Source: Chelativorans sp. Marseille-P2723 (lineage in GTDB: Bacteria; Pseudomonadota; Alphaproteobacteria; Rhizobiales; Rhizobiaceae). From it: 64,000 bases of DNA. Below are positions 8,726-19,389 of the stretch, in pieces. The notes under the pieces are model-generated. The model did not search any database. It was not told where the DNA came from and was given only the letters and a program-made list of their open reading frames with translations. The DNA lies in NCBI RefSeq assembly GCF_902809845.1, contig NZ_CADDWI010000013.1:248001-312000 (forward strand). The letters run 5' to 3'. The position numbers and the translations under genes were made by a program. Positions within the stretch are counted from its first letter, which is position 1; the number at the start of each line of letters is the position of its first letter.

Positions 8726-9885
8726 CCTCGCTCTCGTTCAGGGTCTCGCACGACAGCTGAAACGGGCACCAACTCGATGCCCCGGCTTCTTACTTCCTCC
8801 GACCAGCCTGCAACCGTTTCCACGGTTACTTCCAATGCAGAGCCGCTGCCAACTGCATAACCCCGTAAGCGTGCAATACGCTCAAGCTCGTTCAGCTTTG
8901 CAAGAATAGCGCCTTGCTCTCTCTGGGCATCTATAACGGCATCGCTCGCTGCAAAAGGCACCTTCTTGCTCAGTGCGATCTTTTCAGCCAAGCTGGCGAC
9001 CGACGTACCATCATCCAGATAGCCAAGGCCCCGCTGAGAAAGTTCGTCCATCAGCAGGCCCAAAGCCGCATCATCGGCGGTGAAACGGCTGCCCATGTAG
9101 TTCATGACGCCCGTGTAATTCGTGATACGCGAGAGGATCCATCGCAGATTTTCCAAGTTTCGCGCGGGCTCCGCCTTTGTAAGCAGAGTGCGACGGCCAG
9201 GATTCGTTGCCGGGAAGCCGAACGGCTCCATCGGCACCTGCAACATCACCTCATGCCCCTGCCGCCGCGCCGTCTGCATCCATCGGTAGAGGCTGTTGCC
9301 TAACGGGGCGAAGGCGAGGGTGATCTCCGGAGGCAGCTTCTCGATGGCTTCCATCGTGCCAGTCTGCGAAATCCCCAGGCCGCCAATGACAATCGCGATT
9401 CGCGGACCGCTCGCGCCAGACCAGGCTCTGGAGTAGGCGTCGAACGGCCGCCTTCCGTCGGTCGCGCGCACCGGCAATGGGCCCGATTCGGACTCCTCGA
9501 TGAGCGCGCGGTCAGGCAAATGGACCACGCGCGGGCTTTGCGACATCGTGGCAGGGTCATGGATGACAATCACGCTCTCTAAGGAAGGCGACGTCTCCGT
9601 GCTAGGGGAATCGGACGATGTCGGGGCTCCCAAAGCCTGCGGTGGATGGCTGGCTCCTGGTGCGAGCGTTTCCTCCTGCACAACCTCCGTCGTGGCCTCA
9701 GTCGCGGCGGCTGGCGGCTCGTGAAAGGGCCCGTTGCGCAGCGATATTGCTGCCGAGAATGAAAGAACAGCCACTCCGCAAAGCAACAGCAGGACCGTCC
9801 GCGCTTTCGGCAACCGGCTTAGCAAACCAGAGACGCCCCCTTGAAGACCAAGCGGCTTATCAAAATCGTTTTGAACTGGCTTCAT
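8722..9885 (-). CDS. Divergent polysaccharide deacetylase family protein
   Basis: A 387-residue membrane-anchored periplasmic protein. A short cytoplasmic N-terminus precedes one transmembrane helix ([18 protein letters not shown], about residues 31-48), then a low-complexity Ala/Thr/Glu linker. The conserved domain of the YibQ/DUF610 type starts at [20 protein letters not shown] and includes [25 protein letters not shown] and [10 protein letters not shown]. The family has a deacetylase fold, but activity is not established. The ATG at [10 protein letters not shown] is favoured over an upstream in-frame start. Between ctpA and rppH, the standard order in Rhizobiales. Confidence 0.88.
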   Translation of the reverse strand: MKPVQNDFDKPLGLQGGVSGLLSRLPKARTVLLLLCGVAVLSFSAAISLRNGPFHEPPAAATEATTEVVQEETLAPGASHPPQALGAPTSSDSPSTETSPSLESVIVIHDPATMSQSPRVVHLPDRALIEESESGPLPVRATDGRRPFDAYSRAWSGASGPRIAIVIGGLGISQTGTMEAIEKLPPEITLAFAPLGNSLYRWMQTARRQGHEVMLQVPMEPFGFPATNPGRRTLLTKAEPARNLENLRWILSRITNYTGVMNYMGSRFTADDAALGLLMDELSQRGLGYLDDGTSVASLAEKIALSKKVPFAASDAVIDAQREQGAILAKLNELERIARLRGYAVGSGSALEVTVETVAGWSEEVRSRGIELVPVSAVVRDPERERG

Positions 9886-9957
9886 AAGCCCCGCGCTCAC
9901 CCCGCGCCCCGCGCGAGCAATGGCGCGTCCCACGCAAGGTAGGACGCGCCGCTTCTG

Positions 9958-11286
9958 CTACTGGTTCATAACAGCCTTGTTGGGGCTGGGCGGGAAGGCG
10001 GGATCCGTCTTCTCGCCGCGAAGCAGATCAAATGCATAGGCGAGCTGCACATCCTCGGCCGGGTCCTGCGGGACATAGGCGATCGAACCGGAACCTTCCT
10101 CCGTCTCTTCCTCGCCCCGGATGTGGCCGGGCAGGCTGGACTCGCCGCGCGCCGTTACGTCCGCACCCTGAAGCTCCTCAGGTAACGGCTGCTCTACCAT
10201 GATGTCCGGCGTTATCCCCTTGCCCTGGATCGATTCTCCGGAAGGTGTGTAGTAAAGCGCAGTCGTCAACCGCAGCGCACCATTCTCGCCAAGCGGAATA
10301 ATGGTCTGCACTGATCCCTTGCCGAAGGAACGCGTGCCGAGGATCGCGGCACGGCGATGGTCCTGCAACGCGCCCGCGACGATTTCGGAAGCACTTGCCG
10401 ATCCGCCATTAATGAGCACGATGATCGGTTTGCCGTCGGTAAGGTCCCCCGGCTGCGAGCCATAGCGGGTAATATCCGTAGGCTCCCTACCGCGGGTCGA
10501 GACGATTTCGCCACGCTCTAGAAGGCTGTCCGCCACATTCACCGCCTGATCAAGAAGGCCGCCTGGGTTCAGCCGCAGGTCCAGCACATAGCCCTTCAGC
10601 TCGTCCTCGGGAATCTGCTGCCGGATATCCTCTATGGCCGCTCTTAGGTCGTCGGTGGTCTTCTCGGTGAAGGACGAGATCCTTAGATAGCCGATATCCT
10701 CCTCGACCCTGTGCTTGACTGCCTTTACCTTGATCGTGTCTCGAATGATCGTGAATGTGAGCGGTTCCGTCTGCCCTTCACGCAGAATTGTAAGCTCGAT
10801 CGGCGTATTGACCAAACCCCTCATCTTGTCGACAGCATCGCTCAGCGTCATGCCGCGCACTTCCTCCCCGTCGATCTTCTGGATCAGATCGCCGGCGAGA
10901 ATGCCCGCGCGGGCTGCCGGTGTGTCGTCAATGGGCGCCACAACCTTTACGAGTTCGTTCTCCATGGTGACCTCGATGCCGAGGCCACCGAATTCTCCCT
11001 TCGTCTGGACACGCATGTCCTTCGCCGCATCGGCGTTGAGATAGGACGAATGAGGATCGAGCGAGGACAGCATTCCGCTGATGGCGCTCTCCACAAGCTG
11101 CTTCTCGTCTGGGGGGGTGACATATTGGGCGCGCACGCGCTCGAAAATGTCTCCAAAAATGGCAAGCTGGCGATAAGTATCGCTGCTTGCCGCGATGGCC
11201 GCGGTCCCGTTGGTACCGTAGACAACGCTCACAGCCGAAGCACCCATCAACGCACCGGCAAAAATGAGCGACAATTTACGTATCAT
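9958..11286 (-). CDS. ctpA: Carboxy-terminal processing peptidase, S41 family
   Basis: Periplasmic serine protease of 442 residues. N-terminal signal or anchor (LSLIFAGALMGASAVSVVYG), PDZ domain around residues 90-170 (GIEVTMENELVKVVAPIDDT, AGDLIQKIDGEEV), then the S41 catalytic domain with GYVLDLRLNPGGLL, INGGSASASEIVAGAL containing the nucleophilic Ser, and GTRSFGKGSVQ with the general-base Lys. The C-terminal tail is hydrophilic. Probably trims periplasmic and cell-wall proteins. Its start lies inside the end of the upstream M23-type gene (11-base overlap), indicating one operon. Confidence 0.95.
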   Translation of the reverse strand: MIRKLSLIFAGALMGASAVSVVYGTNGTAAIAASSDTYRQLAIFGDIFERVRAQYVTPPDEKQLVESAISGMLSSLDPHSSYLNADAAKDMRVQTKGEFGGLGIEVTMENELVKVVAPIDDTPAARAGILAGDLIQKIDGEEVRGMTLSDAVDKMRGLVNTPIELTILREGQTEPLTFTIIRDTIKVKAVKHRVEEDIGYLRISSFTEKTTDDLRAAIEDIRQQIPEDELKGYVLDLRLNPGGLLDQAVNVADSLLERGEIVSTRGREPTDITRYGSQPGDLTDGKPIIVLINGGSASASEIVAGALQDHRRAAILGTRSFGKGSVQTIIPLGENGALRLTTALYYTPSGESIQGKGITPDIMVEQPLPEELQGADVTARGESSLPGHIRGEEETEEGSGSIAYVPQDPAEDVQLAYAFDLLRGEKTDPAFPPSPNKAVMNQ

Positions 11287-12577
11287 TTCCCGTCCTTCCA
11301 GCTAATTCCCGTACCCACCAGTGCTTCGGGTCAATCGGTTTTCCGTCTTTCCTGAATTCCACATATAGTTCAGGAACGCTACCTAAAGTAGAGGCGATGC
11401 TCGCCAGACGCGCCTCTCCCATCATTCCGACCGGTTCCCCTGACAGCACCTTCTGCCCGAGCGAGACGTTGAGCCGATCCATTCCTGCCAGAACAATATG
11501 ATAACCATCACCCGGGCTTAGTATCAATAGCTGGCCATAGGACCGGAAAGGCCCTGCATAAAGGACCGTGGCATCCGCCGGTGCGGTGACGATCGCGCCG
11601 GATTGTGTCGTTAGAATGTCACCCTTCAATGTATGGCCCGTTCCATCGTCATCCCCAAAGCGCGGGCCGAACGAACCGGCAACGGGAAGGGGAACGAGGC
11701 CAGCGCGCCGCGCGAAAGGTAGCGCATCGTCCAGCAGATCCTCTTCGTTTCCGCCCTTGCGCCGTGCTTCCATAATCTTGCGCAACGTTTCTATCTCGCC
11801 CTCCAGCGATGCTATCAGTTCCTGCAGGCTGCTGGCCCGTTCTGCAAGGGCCGTGGCCTGCCTGCGCTCCTCCTCCATACGCTCCTCGGCCAGCGTCTGA
11901 ACTTTCCTCTTTTCCTCAAGCAAGCGTGTAAGGCGTTCCTTCTCTTCCGCCTGCTCAGTCATCTTGGCCTGGAGACGCTCCTGCTCGGTCGCAATGGAGG
12001 TAGCCACCCGGGTGAGGGCGTTCAGGTCGGCTAGCAGAAGCTCTGTCTCGGACCGCATTTCGGGGACCACCGCCCCTAACAGGATCGCGCTACGCACCGA
12101 TGCGAGCGCATCCTCCGGCCGTACCAGGATGGCAGGCGGCGGATTAAGTCCCATGCGTTGAAGAGCCCCGAGTACTTCGGCCAGCGTTCCTCGGCGTTCG
12201 TGCAGCGACTCCTTGAGTGCCCGCTCGCGGGCATCGAGTATTTCAAGACGAGCACGGATGTCCGTGATATCTTCGCCCAGCTTGCGCTCGGTCTTGACAG
12301 CCTGGATGAGGGCGGCCGTAAGAGCCGCGCTGTCATCCTTCAGCACAGCGATCTCTGCCTCGATCTCAGCCAGCCTCTGCTCTGATAGAGCGATCTCATG
12401 TGAGACCTTCTTGTATTCCTCTACGCTTCTGGCCTGCCGCAACTCGAGGCTGTCTACTGCCTGTGCGCCGGCGGGAAGGATGCCCACCAGCGACACGCCC
12501 AACAGAAGCGCCCCTTCCACAAAGCCGACCGGTCGCACTGTCACCTCGCTGCAGGTTCCTGGATCGCCTTGCGCCAA
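11276..12577 (-). CDS. EnvC-like murein hydrolase activator
   Basis: A 433-residue exported protein: signal peptide (GFVEGALLLGVSLVGILPAG), then long coiled coils (about residues 45-280, rich in Glu/Arg/Leu heptads) and a C-terminal LytM/M23 domain beginning GSFGPRFGDDDG. The M23 zinc ligands look lost: the usual HxGxD site reads LKGDIL and the usual HxH near the end reads VLAGM. This points to a non-catalytic EnvC-type activator of amidases in daughter-cell separation rather than an endopeptidase. Heads the envC-ctpA-deacetylase-rppH operon. Confidence 0.9.
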   Translation of the reverse strand: MAQGDPGTCSEVTVRPVGFVEGALLLGVSLVGILPAGAQAVDSLELRQARSVEEYKKVSHEIALSEQRLAEIEAEIAVLKDDSAALTAALIQAVKTERKLGEDITDIRARLEILDARERALKESLHERRGTLAEVLGALQRMGLNPPPAILVRPEDALASVRSAILLGAVVPEMRSETELLLADLNALTRVATSIATEQERLQAKMTEQAEEKERLTRLLEEKRKVQTLAEERMEEERRQATALAERASSLQELIASLEGEIETLRKIMEARRKGGNEEDLLDDALPFARRAGLVPLPVAGSFGPRFGDDDGTGHTLKGDILTTQSGAIVTAPADATVLYAGPFRSYGQLLILSPGDGYHIVLAGMDRLNVSLGQKVLSGEPVGMMGEARLASIASTLGSVPELYVEFRKDGKPIDPKHWWVRELAGRTGNDT

Positions 12578-12651
12578 GCTAGGAACAGAACCTTAAGGAA
12601 CCATCAACCATGATGTTCCGAAACGTCTTGCGCCTTGAGCGTACAAGCCGC

Positions 12652-13131
12652 TCAATCGCGGTGATAGGGGTGACCGGAAAGAATCGTCACTGCGCGATAA
12701 AGCTGCTCGGCCAGCATGACACGTACAAGTTGATGGGGCCAGGTCTGCGCGCCGAAAGACACGCAAAGATCTGCCCTTTTCCGCACATTTGCGTCATGCC
12801 CGTCCGGACCTCCGATTGCAATTACGACCTGCCGGGCGCCCGTATCGCGCAAAGCCGAAAGGTGCCGCGCAAGTTCCATTGAGGTGAGGTTTTTTCCCCG
12901 CTCATCGAGCAGGACGAGGGAGCTGCTTCCCACCGTTTCGGAAAGCTTGCGCGCTTCTTCGCGTTTCCGTCCCTCCGACGTGCGAGCGCGGCTTTCGGCA
13001 ATTTCGACAACACCGCCCGCTTCCAGCCCAACGAACTGACCGCTTTTGCCAAACCGGTCAAGATACCGCGCGGCAAGCTCCCTTTCGGGGCCAGCCTTCA
13101 TCCGTCCGACAGCGTGAATGATGATGCGGAT
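12652..13131 (-). CDS. rlmH: 23S rRNA (pseudouridine-1915-N3)-methyltransferase
   Basis: SPOUT-class methyltransferase acting on helix 69 of 23S rRNA. Family signatures: FVGLEAGGVVEIAESRA, SLVLLDERGKNLTSMELA, VVIAIGGPDGHD (SAM-binding knot) and the C-terminus AEQLYRAVTILSGHPYHRD. The first ATG gives MKAGPERELA, which misses the first beta strand of the family. In-frame homology continues upstream as RIIIHAVGR, and the codon where relatives have ATG is ATC (13129-13131), 5 nt after a GGAGG. I extend to that codon. If ATC cannot start, the protein begins at 13101. Upstream gap to rsfS is 264 bases. Confidence 0.88.
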   Translation of the reverse strand: MRIIIHAVGRMKAGPERELAARYLDRFGKSGQFVGLEAGGVVEIAESRARTSEGRKREEARKLSETVGSSSLVLLDERGKNLTSMELARHLSALRDTGARQVVIAIGGPDGHDANVRKRADLCVSFGAQTWPHQLVRVMLAEQLYRAVTILSGHPYHRD

Positions 13132-13281
13132 AAGCGCCTCCAGCGTTCCCGTGCACGGCTGAGGGGCAATACCGAGGCACCTTATTCCGTCGGGAATAGC
13201 GAAAAAGAACTTAGATCATTTCACCGTTCCTGGTTGAAGTAAGCGGGCCCGATAACGGCCGGCTTTCTGTCGAACCAGCGC

Positions 13282-13304
13282 AAAAAAACCAGCCGCCGAC
13301 GGGG
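13282..13304 (-). terminator. Possible intrinsic terminator after rsfS
   Basis: Read on the minus strand, a GC-rich imperfect stem (GCCCCCGTCGGCGGC) is followed closely by seven T. It lies about 95 bases after the rsfS stop and before rlmH. The stem has one mismatch, so strength is uncertain. Confidence 0.45.
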
Positions 13305-13395
13305 GCGCGCTTCGCCATTCCCGCAGGACCTTCGAACTCACTCGGGCCGGAGAACGTCTGTTTTCCGGCTCCCTACACATGTCGCCCGGACAGCG

Positions 13396-13845
13396 TTAGT
13401 GCAACGTTTCCTCTTCCAGGTCAGGCGCCTGCCACATCTTCTCGATGTTGTAGAACTCCCTGACCTCCGGGCGAAACACATGAATGATGATGTCGCCCGC
13501 GTCGATCAACACCCAGTCGGCGCCTGCGAGCCCTTCGACCCGCGAATTGCCCAGACCCGCCTCCTTGAGGGCGCGGATCAAGTGATCTGCCACGGCAGCC
13601 ACATGACGGTGCGACCTCCCAGAAGCCACGATCATGTGATCGGCCAGCGGAGATTTGCCCTGGATGTCGATGGAAACGATATTTTCCGCCTTCGAGTCTT
13701 CCAGACTCTCAAGCGCTGTCCTAATCGCGCGGGACAGGCTGGTTTCACTTGCCCCGGCTTGTGAAGGCGAGATGCTTGCCTTCTTCTGGAGTGCTGTTCC
13801 CAGTGTATTTCCTTTCCAACAAGAACAACCGATCGACAGGCACAT
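13396..13845 (-). CDS. rsfS: Ribosome silencing factor RsfS
   Basis: Binds L14 and blocks subunit joining during starvation. The conserved domain runs from about residue 38 (AIRTALESLEDSKAENIVSI) through DHMIVASGRSHRHVAAVADH, ADWVLIDAGDIIIHVF and EVREFYNIEKMW. The ATG at MCLSIGCSCW adds a cysteine-containing N-terminus unlike relatives. A CTG 6 nt after AAAGGA in the same frame (about 13806, giving LGTALQKK) is a plausible alternative start. Stands between nadD and rlmH, the conserved order. Confidence 0.92.
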   Translation of the reverse strand: MCLSIGCSCWKGNTLGTALQKKASISPSQAGASETSLSRAIRTALESLEDSKAENIVSIDIQGKSPLADHMIVASGRSHRHVAAVADHLIRALKEAGLGNSRVEGLAGADWVLIDAGDIIIHVFRPEVREFYNIEKMWQAPDLEEETLH

Positions 13846-13965
13846 GCCATGCGATACCGCAATAGATAGGCAGAGTAGCTTATTATTTTCAAGACAACAG
13901 ATGTGACCTTTGCTTGCAAATCGGGGATGAAGTGCGCGTCGACCCTGACGGACGAGCCGACACGT

Positions 13966-14637
13966 CTAACTATCGTCACGTTTGACGGCATCCGGTAGCG
14001 GCCCCGAGGAGGCGCCGGCCTTGCGCAGCGCTGTCGAGGATAGTGGGGAGCGCGGGCCGTGGATGAAGGTCCACACGGGGGGCTTCATGCGCGCCAATCG
14101 CGCAGCCTGCATCTCGTCGACCCGAGCATGATTGAACGTTCTTGCCATGGTTGACGAAAGTAAGGAGAGCGTGGAGCCCGGCCTGTCGAAGACGGCAATC
14201 GGCACGCTATGGGCCATGTCGCGCCAACGTTCCCAGCGGTGGAAGTCGCGCAGGCTGTCCGCACCCATGATCCAGACAAAATGTACGTCCGGATTCCGGC
14301 TCCTTACCAGATCAATCGTGTCTGCCGTGTAACGGATGCGATGGCTGGCCTCGAACGCGGTCACGCGGATCCGCTGATCCTTGACCAGGGCCTCTGACAG
14401 CTTGATGCGCTCATCAAGAGGCGCAAGGCCGGCATGGTCCTTGAGCGGATTGCCGGGTGTGACGATCCACCATAGCTGATCGAGCCGTAGCCGGCGCAAC
14501 GCCGCTTCTGCCACGAGGAGGTGACCTTCGTGCGGCGGGTTGAACGAGCCGCCAAAAAGGCCGACGGCCATACCTCGTTCCACGTGAGGCATGCGCAAAT
14601 ATTGTGCCGGTATCTCCCCACCCGCCGATTGGACCAT
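13966..14637 (-). CDS. nadD: Nicotinate-nucleotide adenylyltransferase
   Basis: Makes deamido-NAD from nicotinate mononucleotide and ATP. Nucleotidyltransferase fold with GLFGGSFNPPHEGHL near the N-terminus, WWIVTPGNPLK, FVWIMGADSLRDFHRW and the C-terminal SSTALR (the usual ISSTxIR site). The longest ATG start overlaps little with proA (4 bases downstream of its stop). An ATG 15 codons in (MPHVERGMAV) fits the family N-terminus about as well. Part of the proB-proA-nadD-rsfS run. Confidence 0.94.
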   Translation of the reverse strand: MVQSAGGEIPAQYLRMPHVERGMAVGLFGGSFNPPHEGHLLVAEAALRRLRLDQLWWIVTPGNPLKDHAGLAPLDERIKLSEALVKDQRIRVTAFEASHRIRYTADTIDLVRSRNPDVHFVWIMGADSLRDFHRWERWRDMAHSVPIAVFDRPGSTLSLLSSTMARTFNHARVDEMQAARLARMKPPVWTFIHGPRSPLSSTALRKAGASSGPLPDAVKRDDS

Positions 14638-14640
14638 TCG

Positions 14641-15927
14641 TCAGGGCCGGGTCTGGCCGGTGCCGCGCACGCGGTATTTGAAGGAGGTCAGTTGCTCGAC
14701 ACCTACTGGCCCGCGCGCATGCATCTTGCCGGTGGCGATTCCAATCTCTGCGCCCATTCCGAACTCACCGCCATCGGCGAATTGCGTAGATGCGTTGTGA
14801 AGAAGGATCGCCGAATCGATTTCGTTGAAAAAGCGGTCAACTGCCGCTTCATCTTCCGCCACAATGGCTTCGGTATGGTGCGAGGAATAGGTCTCGATAT
14901 GCTCGATTGCTTCCTCGACGCCGTCTACCAGTTTCGCGGAAATGATGGCATCGAGATATTCAGTGCGCCAATCCTCCTCGCTTGTGAGCTTTGCAGCCGC
15001 AAATCGGGCGCATACCTCCTCGCTGCCGCGGATTTCGCAACCGGCCTCCTTGAGAGCGTCAAGTACGGGAATGAGAAGCGTATCGGCGGCAGCGCGGTCG
15101 ATGAGCAGCGTCTCCATCGCGCCGCAAATTCCTGTGCGCCGCATCTTGGCATTGAGGGCAACCGAAACCGCCATGTCAGGGTTCGCAGACTTGTCGATAT
15201 AAAGATGGCAAAGGCCTTCCAGATGCGCAAACACCGGGACGCGTGCCTCGGTCTGGACGCGTTCGACAAGGCTGCGCCCGCCGCGTGGGACGATGACATC
15301 GAGATTGCCGCCCAGCCCCTTCAGCATTTCGCCCACAGCGGCCCGGTCAGTTACCGGAACGCGCTGGATCGCATTCTCTGGCAGTCCTGCCGAGCGCAAC
15401 CCCTCGACCAGGCAGGAATGGATCGCAGAGGAAGATCTTGCGGAATCGGAACCGCCGCGCAGGATCACCGCATTGCCCGCCTTGAGGCAAAGCGCGCCGG
15501 CATCGGCCGTGACATTCGGTCTGCTCTCATATATCACGCCGATGACGCCGAGGGGCGTGCGCACACGCTCGATATGCAGCCCATTTGGCCGATCCCATTC
15601 TGCAATGACCTTGCCTACGGGATCTTTAAGCGCGGCAATGTCGCGAATACCGGCGGCCATGGATGCTATTCGCGCCTCATCCAACTTCAGGCGGTCAAGA
15701 AGTGCGCTGGAAAGACCCGCTTTCCTACCCTCCTCCATGTCCTGCTCATTGGCCTTAAGGATGTCGCCACGGTTCCTTTCCAGCGCCTCCGCCATGGCAA
15801 GAAGAGCCGCGTTCTTCTTTTCCGTTGAAGCCGTTGCGAGCGGCCTGGCAGCGGCACGCGCCCGTGCGCCAAGTTCGGCCATCAGGGTGAAAATATCTGC
15901 TTCTACCGTGTTATGCCTATGCAACAT
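14641..15927 (-). CDS. proA: Glutamate-5-semialdehyde dehydrogenase
   Basis: NADPH-dependent reduction of glutamyl-5-phosphate, second step of proline synthesis. 428 residues. Seen: [50 protein letters not shown], and [15 protein letters not shown] with the catalytic Cys, then [20 protein letters not shown] at the C-terminus. The ATG at [10 protein letters not shown] has GGAGG 6 nt upstream; a longer open frame was rejected. Overlaps proB by 11 bases, so translation is likely coupled. Confidence 0.96.
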   Translation of the reverse strand: MLHRHNTVEADIFTLMAELGARARAAARPLATASTEKKNAALLAMAEALERNRGDILKANEQDMEEGRKAGLSSALLDRLKLDEARIASMAAGIRDIAALKDPVGKVIAEWDRPNGLHIERVRTPLGVIGVIYESRPNVTADAGALCLKAGNAVILRGGSDSARSSSAIHSCLVEGLRSAGLPENAIQRVPVTDRAAVGEMLKGLGGNLDVIVPRGGRSLVERVQTEARVPVFAHLEGLCHLYIDKSANPDMAVSVALNAKMRRTGICGAMETLLIDRAAADTLLIPVLDALKEAGCEIRGSEEVCARFAAAKLTSEEDWRTEYLDAIISAKLVDGVEEAIEHIETYSSHHTEAIVAEDEAAVDRFFNEIDSAILLHNASTQFADGGEFGMGAEIGIATGKMHARGPVGVEQLTSFKYRVRGTGQTRP

Positions 15928-17077
15928 CGGTTCCCTCCACGTTGCGCTCGTGAGCTGGAGTGCGCGAAAGCACAAGATCGTCGCGATGAACCATCGCGGC
16001 ACGAGCCTCATATCCCAGCACGGCCGCTATCTCCGCAGTTTTCAGTCCTGCAATCCTTACGGCATCGGCTGCGTCATAGGCAACCAGCCCACGCCCTGCC
16101 TCGCGCCCGTCGGGCCCGATGATCGCGACCGTGTCGCCACGCCCGAACGACCCCGAAACCGAGCGGACCCCGGCGGGGAGCAAGCTTTTTCCGGAAAGCA
16201 GGGCCTTGTGCGCGCCTTCGTCAATGACGATCCGTCCCGCCGGTTCAAGCTGGCCGGCGATCCACGTCTTGTACGCGCGTACCGGAGAAGGGCTTGGCTT
16301 GAAGAGCGTAAACCGCGCGCCCTGCTCGATTGCCACAAGCGGGTTCAGTACCTTGCCCGAGGCGATAACCATTGCGGCACCTGCTGCGGTGGCGATGCGA
16401 GCCGCATCGAGTTTGGTTCGCATGCCTCCGCGGGACAGTTCGGAAGCGGCCTCGCCGCCTAGCGCCATGATTTCGGGCGTGAGCGCCTCGACTGTCGGGA
16501 TGAAGCGAGCGGAAGGATCCTGCTCCGGCGCCGCAGTGTAAAGTCCATCCACATCGGACAAGAGGATCAGCAGATCGCCACCCATCATGGTGGCCACGCG
16601 TGCCGCTAACCGGTCATTGTCACCATACCGGATCTCGCTCGTGGCGACCGTGTCATTCTCATTGATGACAGGGATGGCCTTCATCTTGAGCAGTGTCGAG
16701 ATCGTGGCGCGAGCGTTGAGATAACGGCGCCGTTCCTCCGTATCTCCCAGTGTGACGAGTACCTGCCCGGAGATGAGCCCATGACGGTCAAATTCCGCAG
16801 CCCAAGCACTGGCAAGCGCGATCTGGCCCGCGGCAGCCGCCGCTTGGCTTTCCTCCAGCCGAAGTCTGCGCCTGCCCAGCCCCAGGACAGTGCGGCCGAG
16901 GGCAATAGCTCCTGAGGAGACCACCAGAACCTCGGTGCCGTCCACGACAAGCCGGGCCAGATCATCCACCAGAGCCGCCAGCCAGTCGCGTTTCAGGCCA
17001 GTGGCACGGTCCACGAGAAGGGCTGAACCGATCTTCACAGTCACCCGGCGATAGGAGGAAAGGGAAATGCCTGACAT
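15917..17077 (-). CDS. proB: Glutamate 5-kinase
   Basis: Phosphorylates glutamate as the first, feedback-inhibited step of proline synthesis. 386 residues in two parts: the amino acid kinase domain ([40 protein letters not shown]-like [35 protein letters not shown]) and a C-terminal PUA domain (about residues 280-360, [17 protein letters not shown]). It lies 3 bases after obgE's stop and overlaps proA. Confidence 0.96.
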   Translation of the reverse strand: MSGISLSSYRRVTVKIGSALLVDRATGLKRDWLAALVDDLARLVVDGTEVLVVSSGAIALGRTVLGLGRRRLRLEESQAAAAAGQIALASAWAAEFDRHGLISGQVLVTLGDTEERRRYLNARATISTLLKMKAIPVINENDTVATSEIRYGDNDRLAARVATMMGGDLLILLSDVDGLYTAAPEQDPSARFIPTVEALTPEIMALGGEAASELSRGGMRTKLDAARIATAAGAAMVIASGKVLNPLVAIEQGARFTLFKPSPSPVRAYKTWIAGQLEPAGRIVIDEGAHKALLSGKSLLPAGVRSVSGSFGRGDTVAIIGPDGREAGRGLVAYDAADAVRIAGLKTAEIAAVLGYEARAAMVHRDDLVLSRTPAHERNVEGTDVA

Positions 17078-17080
17078 GAG

Positions 17081-18322
<1,242 letters not shown>

Positions 18323-18910
18323 CTAGACACCCCAGCTTCTAAGGCTGACCCATGTCTTGCGGTCGAGCTCATATCGCTCCACGGGCACGGTGCCCGCCAC
18401 CACTGAATCCATCGTCGCTTGGCCCACATACTGAAATCCGCATTTATGGATAACACGGCGGGAAGCGTCGTTGATCACGCGGCAGGAGATATTGAGCTTG
18501 TCGATATCGCTGGCCCGGAAGGCCAGATCCACAAGAGCATGTGCGACTTCCGTCGCGTAGCCAAAGCCCCAATAGGGCTCGCCAAGCCAGTAGCCGAGCT
18601 CCAGGCCGCGTCCGCCCATTTCAAGTCCCGCACAACCGACGAAAGCGCCACGATTTGCAAGCGTTACGGCATAGTGACATCCGCCGCGCACGCACACTCG
18701 GCTGCTGTGCAGGAAAGCCTGAGCGTCTGCTTCCGAATAGGGATGCGGCATGCGCGACAGCATTTCCGCAATCCGGCGATTGTTGGCGAGTTCGACAAGC
18801 TCGGGAATGTCGTCCTCATGGGGAGGACGCAGCACCAGCCGCTCCGTAACAAGTACGGGGCAATCTATCCTGAGCCTTTCACCCTCAACCTCTTCAGTTT
18901 CGGCAAGCAT
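18323..18910 (-). CDS. GNAT family N-acetyltransferase
   Basis: Acetyl-CoA-dependent acetyltransferase of the RimJ/RimL-like group, 195 residues. Seen: VTERLVLRPPHEDDIPEL (beta-1/alpha-1), YWLGEPYWGFGYATEVAHAL, the acetyl-CoA-binding segment, and NISCRVINDASRRVIHKCGF. The ATG at MLAETEEVEG has GGAGG 8 nt upstream. The substrate is unknown. It lies between rpmA and obgE, where Rhizobiales commonly carry one or two GNAT genes. The 204 bases to obgE hold no recognisable gene. Confidence 0.88.
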   Translation of the reverse strand: MLAETEEVEGERLRIDCPVLVTERLVLRPPHEDDIPELVELANNRRIAEMLSRMPHPYSEADAQAFLHSSRVCVRGGCHYAVTLANRGAFVGCAGLEMGGRGLELGYWLGEPYWGFGYATEVAHALVDLAFRASDIDKLNISCRVINDASRRVIHKCGFQYVGQATMDSVVAGTVPVERYELDRKTWVSLRSWGV

Positions 18911-18930
18911 GCCATTTTCCTCCGGACAAA

Positions 18931-18961
18931 AATTAGGGGGAGATGGCGACCCATCTCCCCC
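18931..18961 (-). terminator. Intrinsic terminator after rpmA
   Basis: A perfect 11-base inverted repeat, GGGGGAGATGG at 18936-18946 and CCATCTCCCCC at 18951-18961, with a 4-base loop. On the minus strand it is followed by TAATTTTTG, giving the T-rich tail. It would end the rplU-rpmA transcript just before the GNAT gene. Confidence 0.75.
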
Positions 18962-19026
18962 GAACCTTCTCCGGATTTCCGGACACCAGCTCCCAGATGG
19001 GTCGCCGGTGTTTGGTGCGGAACCGG

Positions 19027-19296
19027 CTACTCCGCTGCCTCCATAATCGGCTGTACCGATACATAGGTGCGCCCATTGCCTTTCTTGGCAAAGGACACCG
19101 CACCAGGCTGAAGAGCAAAGAGCGTATGGTCCCTGCCCATGCCGACATTGGCGCCGGGATGCCACTTCGTTCCGCGTTGACGCACGAGGATGTTGCCGGC
19201 ACGCACGATCTCACCACCGAACTTCTTCACGCCAAGGCGCTTCGACTCCGAATCGCGACCGTTACGCGACGAACCGCCAGCTTTCTTGTGTGCCAT
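19027..19296 (-). CDS. rpmA: 50S ribosomal protein L27
   Basis: 89 residues, N-terminus [20 protein letters not shown], then [20 protein letters not shown] and [20 protein letters not shown]. Lies near the peptidyl-transferase centre. Family length and sequence fit throughout. Follows rplU on the same strand, separated by 93 bases that contain a hairpin. A terminator follows. Confidence 0.97.
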   Translation of the reverse strand: MAHKKAGGSSRNGRDSESKRLGVKKFGGEIVRAGNILVRQRGTKWHPGANVGMGRDHTLFALQPGAVSFAKKGNGRTYVSVQPIMEAAE

Positions 19297-19310
19297 CGTA
19301 CTACTCCTTC

Positions 19311-19326
19311 GCGCCTTTCAAGGCGC
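19311..19326. other. Perfect palindromic hairpin between rplU and rpmA
   Basis: GCGCCTTTCAAGGCGC, a 7-base stem with a TC loop, lies 15 bases before the rpmA start codon in the rplU-rpmA leader. It could be an mRNA processing or attenuation structure. No T tract follows on the minus strand, so it is not a classic terminator. Confidence 0.5.
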
Positions 19327-19389
19327 TTCGTTCCCTATATGAGCGCTTTCGCGTTCAAATACAATTCCGTTCGCCGGCAGAAGCCGGCT

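Noticed and set aside
14521-15828. Plus-strand open frame of 435 codons
   Set aside because: Shadow of nadD/proA; the minus-strand proteins carry all catalytic motifs.
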